Shown: positions 62,708 through 64,000 of the stretch, one piece after another
Layout: each line of letters starts with the position of its first letter
How positions within the stretch are numbered: the first letter of the stretch is position 1
Assembly (NCBI GenBank): GCA_013299045.1
Contig: JAAFJX010000006.1
Coordinates: forward strand, 117,505 to 181,504
DNA from: Cytophagales bacterium
GTDB lineage: Bacteria > Bacteroidota > Bacteroidia > Cytophagales > Bernardetiaceae
Direction: 5' to 3'
Length of the DNA stretch: 64,000 nt
The notes under the pieces: model-generated
Seen by the model: only the letters and a program-made list of their open reading frames with translations
Told to the model about the DNA's origin: nothing
Databases searched by the model: none
Position numbers and translations under genes: made by a program

Positions 62708-63718
62708 TTAACTCAAAAAAGTTTGAGCAATATCGCACGTCGAGCGTTTGCCAAGGTGTTCATAATTGTTATGAATCCACTCGTCGGCTATGTTCCGCCC
62801 CAAATTGCGAAGACGGTTCAGGTAAGTCCAATCGGCATTGAACTTGCTCCCAGTGCCCAAAACTTTGATAAAATCATTGGGCTGCACGTGGTGTATGAAT
62901 ACATCGCGAAATTTATCACCAAAATTGATACCGCTAGCCAGCATTTTTTGTACAAAATTAATCTTACGCATTTCATACATCAAGCTCATATTAAAACTTA
63001 GTTCATTGATGCGGTCGTGTATTTCATCAACAGTAAGGGGCAGTGTATCAGTCTTTATGGGGTCAATCTGAACAATCAAAATATCCGATGCCATCGTATG
63101 GTCTATGAGTGGAAACACGGGCGGATTACCCGCATAACCGCCGTCCCAATAGTAGTCCTCGCCAATCTGCACTGCTTGAAAAAGGGTAGGTACACAGGCT
63201 GAGGCCAGAATGGTCTGTGCAGTAATCTCTGAAGTATGAAAAACTTTTACTTTACTGGTCTTTACATTCGTAGCGCACACAAATAGTTTCATCTCCTGAC
63301 ACTGACTAAGCTCTTCAAAATCTACCAAGTCTGTTAAAATATACTCCAATGGATTAATATTCATTGGATTAAGCATTTGTGGCGGAAAAACAGAAAGCAT
63401 AAACTCTGTCCATTGATACATGGGCGAAAACCGCAAATTGCCATCGCCAAAGAATCGGTCTATCAAACTTGGCTGCAAAGGCGAAAACCATTGCGCCATA
63501 GAAACACGCTGCCAGAGCTTTTCTAACAACTCTATCGCCTTATTTCTGCCGCCACTTGCCAGCCCATAAGTAAGTACTGCTCCATTAACCGCTCCTGCGC
63601 TTGTTCCACAGACTCCCTCAATGTTGATGCGTTCATCTTCCAAAATACGCTCTAAAACACCCCAAGTAAATGCGCCATGCGAACCCCCACCTTGCAGGGC
63701 TACATTGATAGTCTTCAT
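62708..63718 (-). CDS. Patatin-like phospholipase
   Basis: The 336-residue enzyme is a patatin-family serine acyl hydrolase: oxyanion glycine stretch ALQGGGSHGAFTWGVLE at the N-terminus, nucleophile GTSAGAVNGAV (GxSxG, Ser near residue 41) and the catalytic Asp in DGGYAGNPP near 195. It has no signal peptide and would act in the cytoplasm or at the inner membrane on phospholipids. The general family is clear, the substrate is not. It has its own promoter. Confidence 0.94.
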   Translation of the reverse strand: MKTINVALQGGGSHGAFTWGVLERILEDERINIEGVCGTSAGAVNGAVLTYGLASGGRNKAIELLEKLWQRVSMAQWFSPLQPSLIDRFFGDGNLRFSPMYQWTEFMLSVFPPQMLNPMNINPLEYILTDLVDFEELSQCQEMKLFVCATNVKTSKVKVFHTSEITAQTILASACVPTLFQAVQIGEDYYWDGGYAGNPPVFPLIDHTMASDILIVQIDPIKTDTLPLTVDEIHDRINELSFNMSLMYEMRKINFVQKMLASGINFGDKFRDVFIHHVQPNDFIKVLGTGSKFNADWTYLNRLRNLGRNIADEWIHNNYEHLGKRSTCDIAQTFLS

Positions 63719-63774
63719 AGTTTTTATGTATCGCTGTTATAAAGTTACGCCTGGCGTTCCTCTGTTGATAAATG

Positions 63775-63806
63775 CAAAATTAATGAAAAATTCGGTAAAT
63801 AGCAAA
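63775..63806 (-). promoter_or_regulatory. Promoter of the patatin gene
   Basis: On the minus strand TTTG (63803-63806), 20-base gap and TAATTTTG (63775-63782) match the Bacteroidota consensus. Confidence 0.7.
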
Positions 63807-63835
63807 CTGTAAAGCATCATAAAGAAATCCAGACA

Positions 63836-63870
63836 AAAACGCCAAGACCTTGGATTGATCTTGGCGTTTT
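63836..63870 (-). terminator. Intrinsic terminator after the type IX-secreted protein gene
   Basis: AAAACGCCAAGA (63836-63847) and TCTTGGCGTTTT (63859-63870) form a perfect 12-bp stem flanked by T runs on either strand. It follows the partial minus-strand gene by about 28 bases. Confidence 0.85.
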
Positions 63871-63897
63871 TATTTTAGATTCCAGCGGGTTTCTGTT

Positions 63898-64000
63898 TTA
63901 CTGTTCTGTTTTGAGGAATGGTTTAGCTATTTGTCCATTGGTGGTTTGGATATAGAGCGTGTATGCGCCGCCACTCAAGCCTAACAAACTGATTGTCTGG
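63898..64000 (-). CDS. C-terminal end of a type IX-secreted protein (partial)
   Basis: On the minus strand an open frame enters from beyond the window and ends at a TAA (63898-63900). The visible residues, ISLLGLSGGAYTLYIQTTNG followed by QIAKPFLKTEQ, match the end of the type A sorting domain of the type IX secretion system: a LSGLxxGxYxLxI strand, NGQ turn and basic last strand. The rest of the protein is outside the window, so its function is unknown. Its presence implies that the organism has a type IX secretion system. Confidence 0.8.
   Translation of the reverse strand, partial: QTISLLGLSGGAYTLYIQTTNGQIAKPFLKTEQ

Noticed and set aside
1..64000. tRNA or rRNA genes
   Set aside because: No T-loop GGTTCGAATCC-type segments with matching acceptor arms and no rRNA-like tracts were found by eye.

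Overview
This is a 64 kb chromosomal window from a member of the Bacteroidota, most likely a Cytophagales-type organism (order inferred, not proven). The evidence is promoters of the TTTG-N(18-21)-TAnnTTTG type, a type IX secretion C-terminal sorting domain, BshC (bacillithiol synthesis), a large TamB-like protein, many secreted TPR proteins and SpoIIE-type phosphatases with the GDFYWF motif. GC content is about 40-43 % by eye, with an AT-rich patch at about 58.2-61.1 kb. There are no rRNA or tRNA genes, insertion sequences, phage genes or CRISPR arrays that I can see.

Layout. 1-3.5 kb: a tandem array of secreted TPR-CHAT (caspase-like) genes with one partial copy, one full copy and a 17-codon relic. 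3.6-6.4 kb: Der GTPase, a small outer-membrane barrel, a MoaD-like protein and a muconolactone-isomerase-like protein. 6.8-12.5 kb: PAS-PAS-SpoIIE phosphatase, a non-catalytic M16 protein, and an FdhF/YdeP-type molybdoenzyme. 12.6-13.1 kb: first copy of a structured intergenic repeat. 13.3-26.5 kb: Mfd; an ABC ATPase with an ABC-2 permease fused to a serine hydrolase; a FIST sensor coupled to a SpoIIE phosphatase; and a TPR-glycosyltransferase-barrel cluster. 26.5-30.2 kb (minus): PBP1A and HemG. 30.5-39.4 kb: DUF1573 lipid/periplasmic-type protein, TamB, PASTA-HD-MurI overlapping operon, YdeI/DUF1801. 39.4-42.8 kb: second copy of the repeat, a 62-bp tandem repeat and a second TPR-CHAT gene. 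43-58.2 kb: QueG, SGNH hydrolase, OmpH/Skp, an orphan SdhB, TPR protein, YcjF/SHOCT-like protein, L31, BshC, a lipoprotein, a TPR-SpoIIE receptor and RlmD. 58.2-64 kb (minus): an unusual CHAT-ModA-RlmD co-directional unit, a patatin phospholipase and the 3' end of a type IX-secreted protein.

Two themes stand out. First, exported TPR-CHAT proteins occur at three separate loci (four genes and one relic), all with intact His/Cys catalytic motifs and, where the N-terminus is visible, signal peptides. Two tandem copies differ at 22 silent sites but no amino acid. Second, a roughly 430-470 bp intergenic element occurs twice and keeps nested complementary arms in both copies, which looks like a structured RNA or a mobile structured repeat rather than a coding relic. 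Housekeeping genes are ordinary, but several occur without their usual partners (SdhB, ModA, the inactive M16 subunit).
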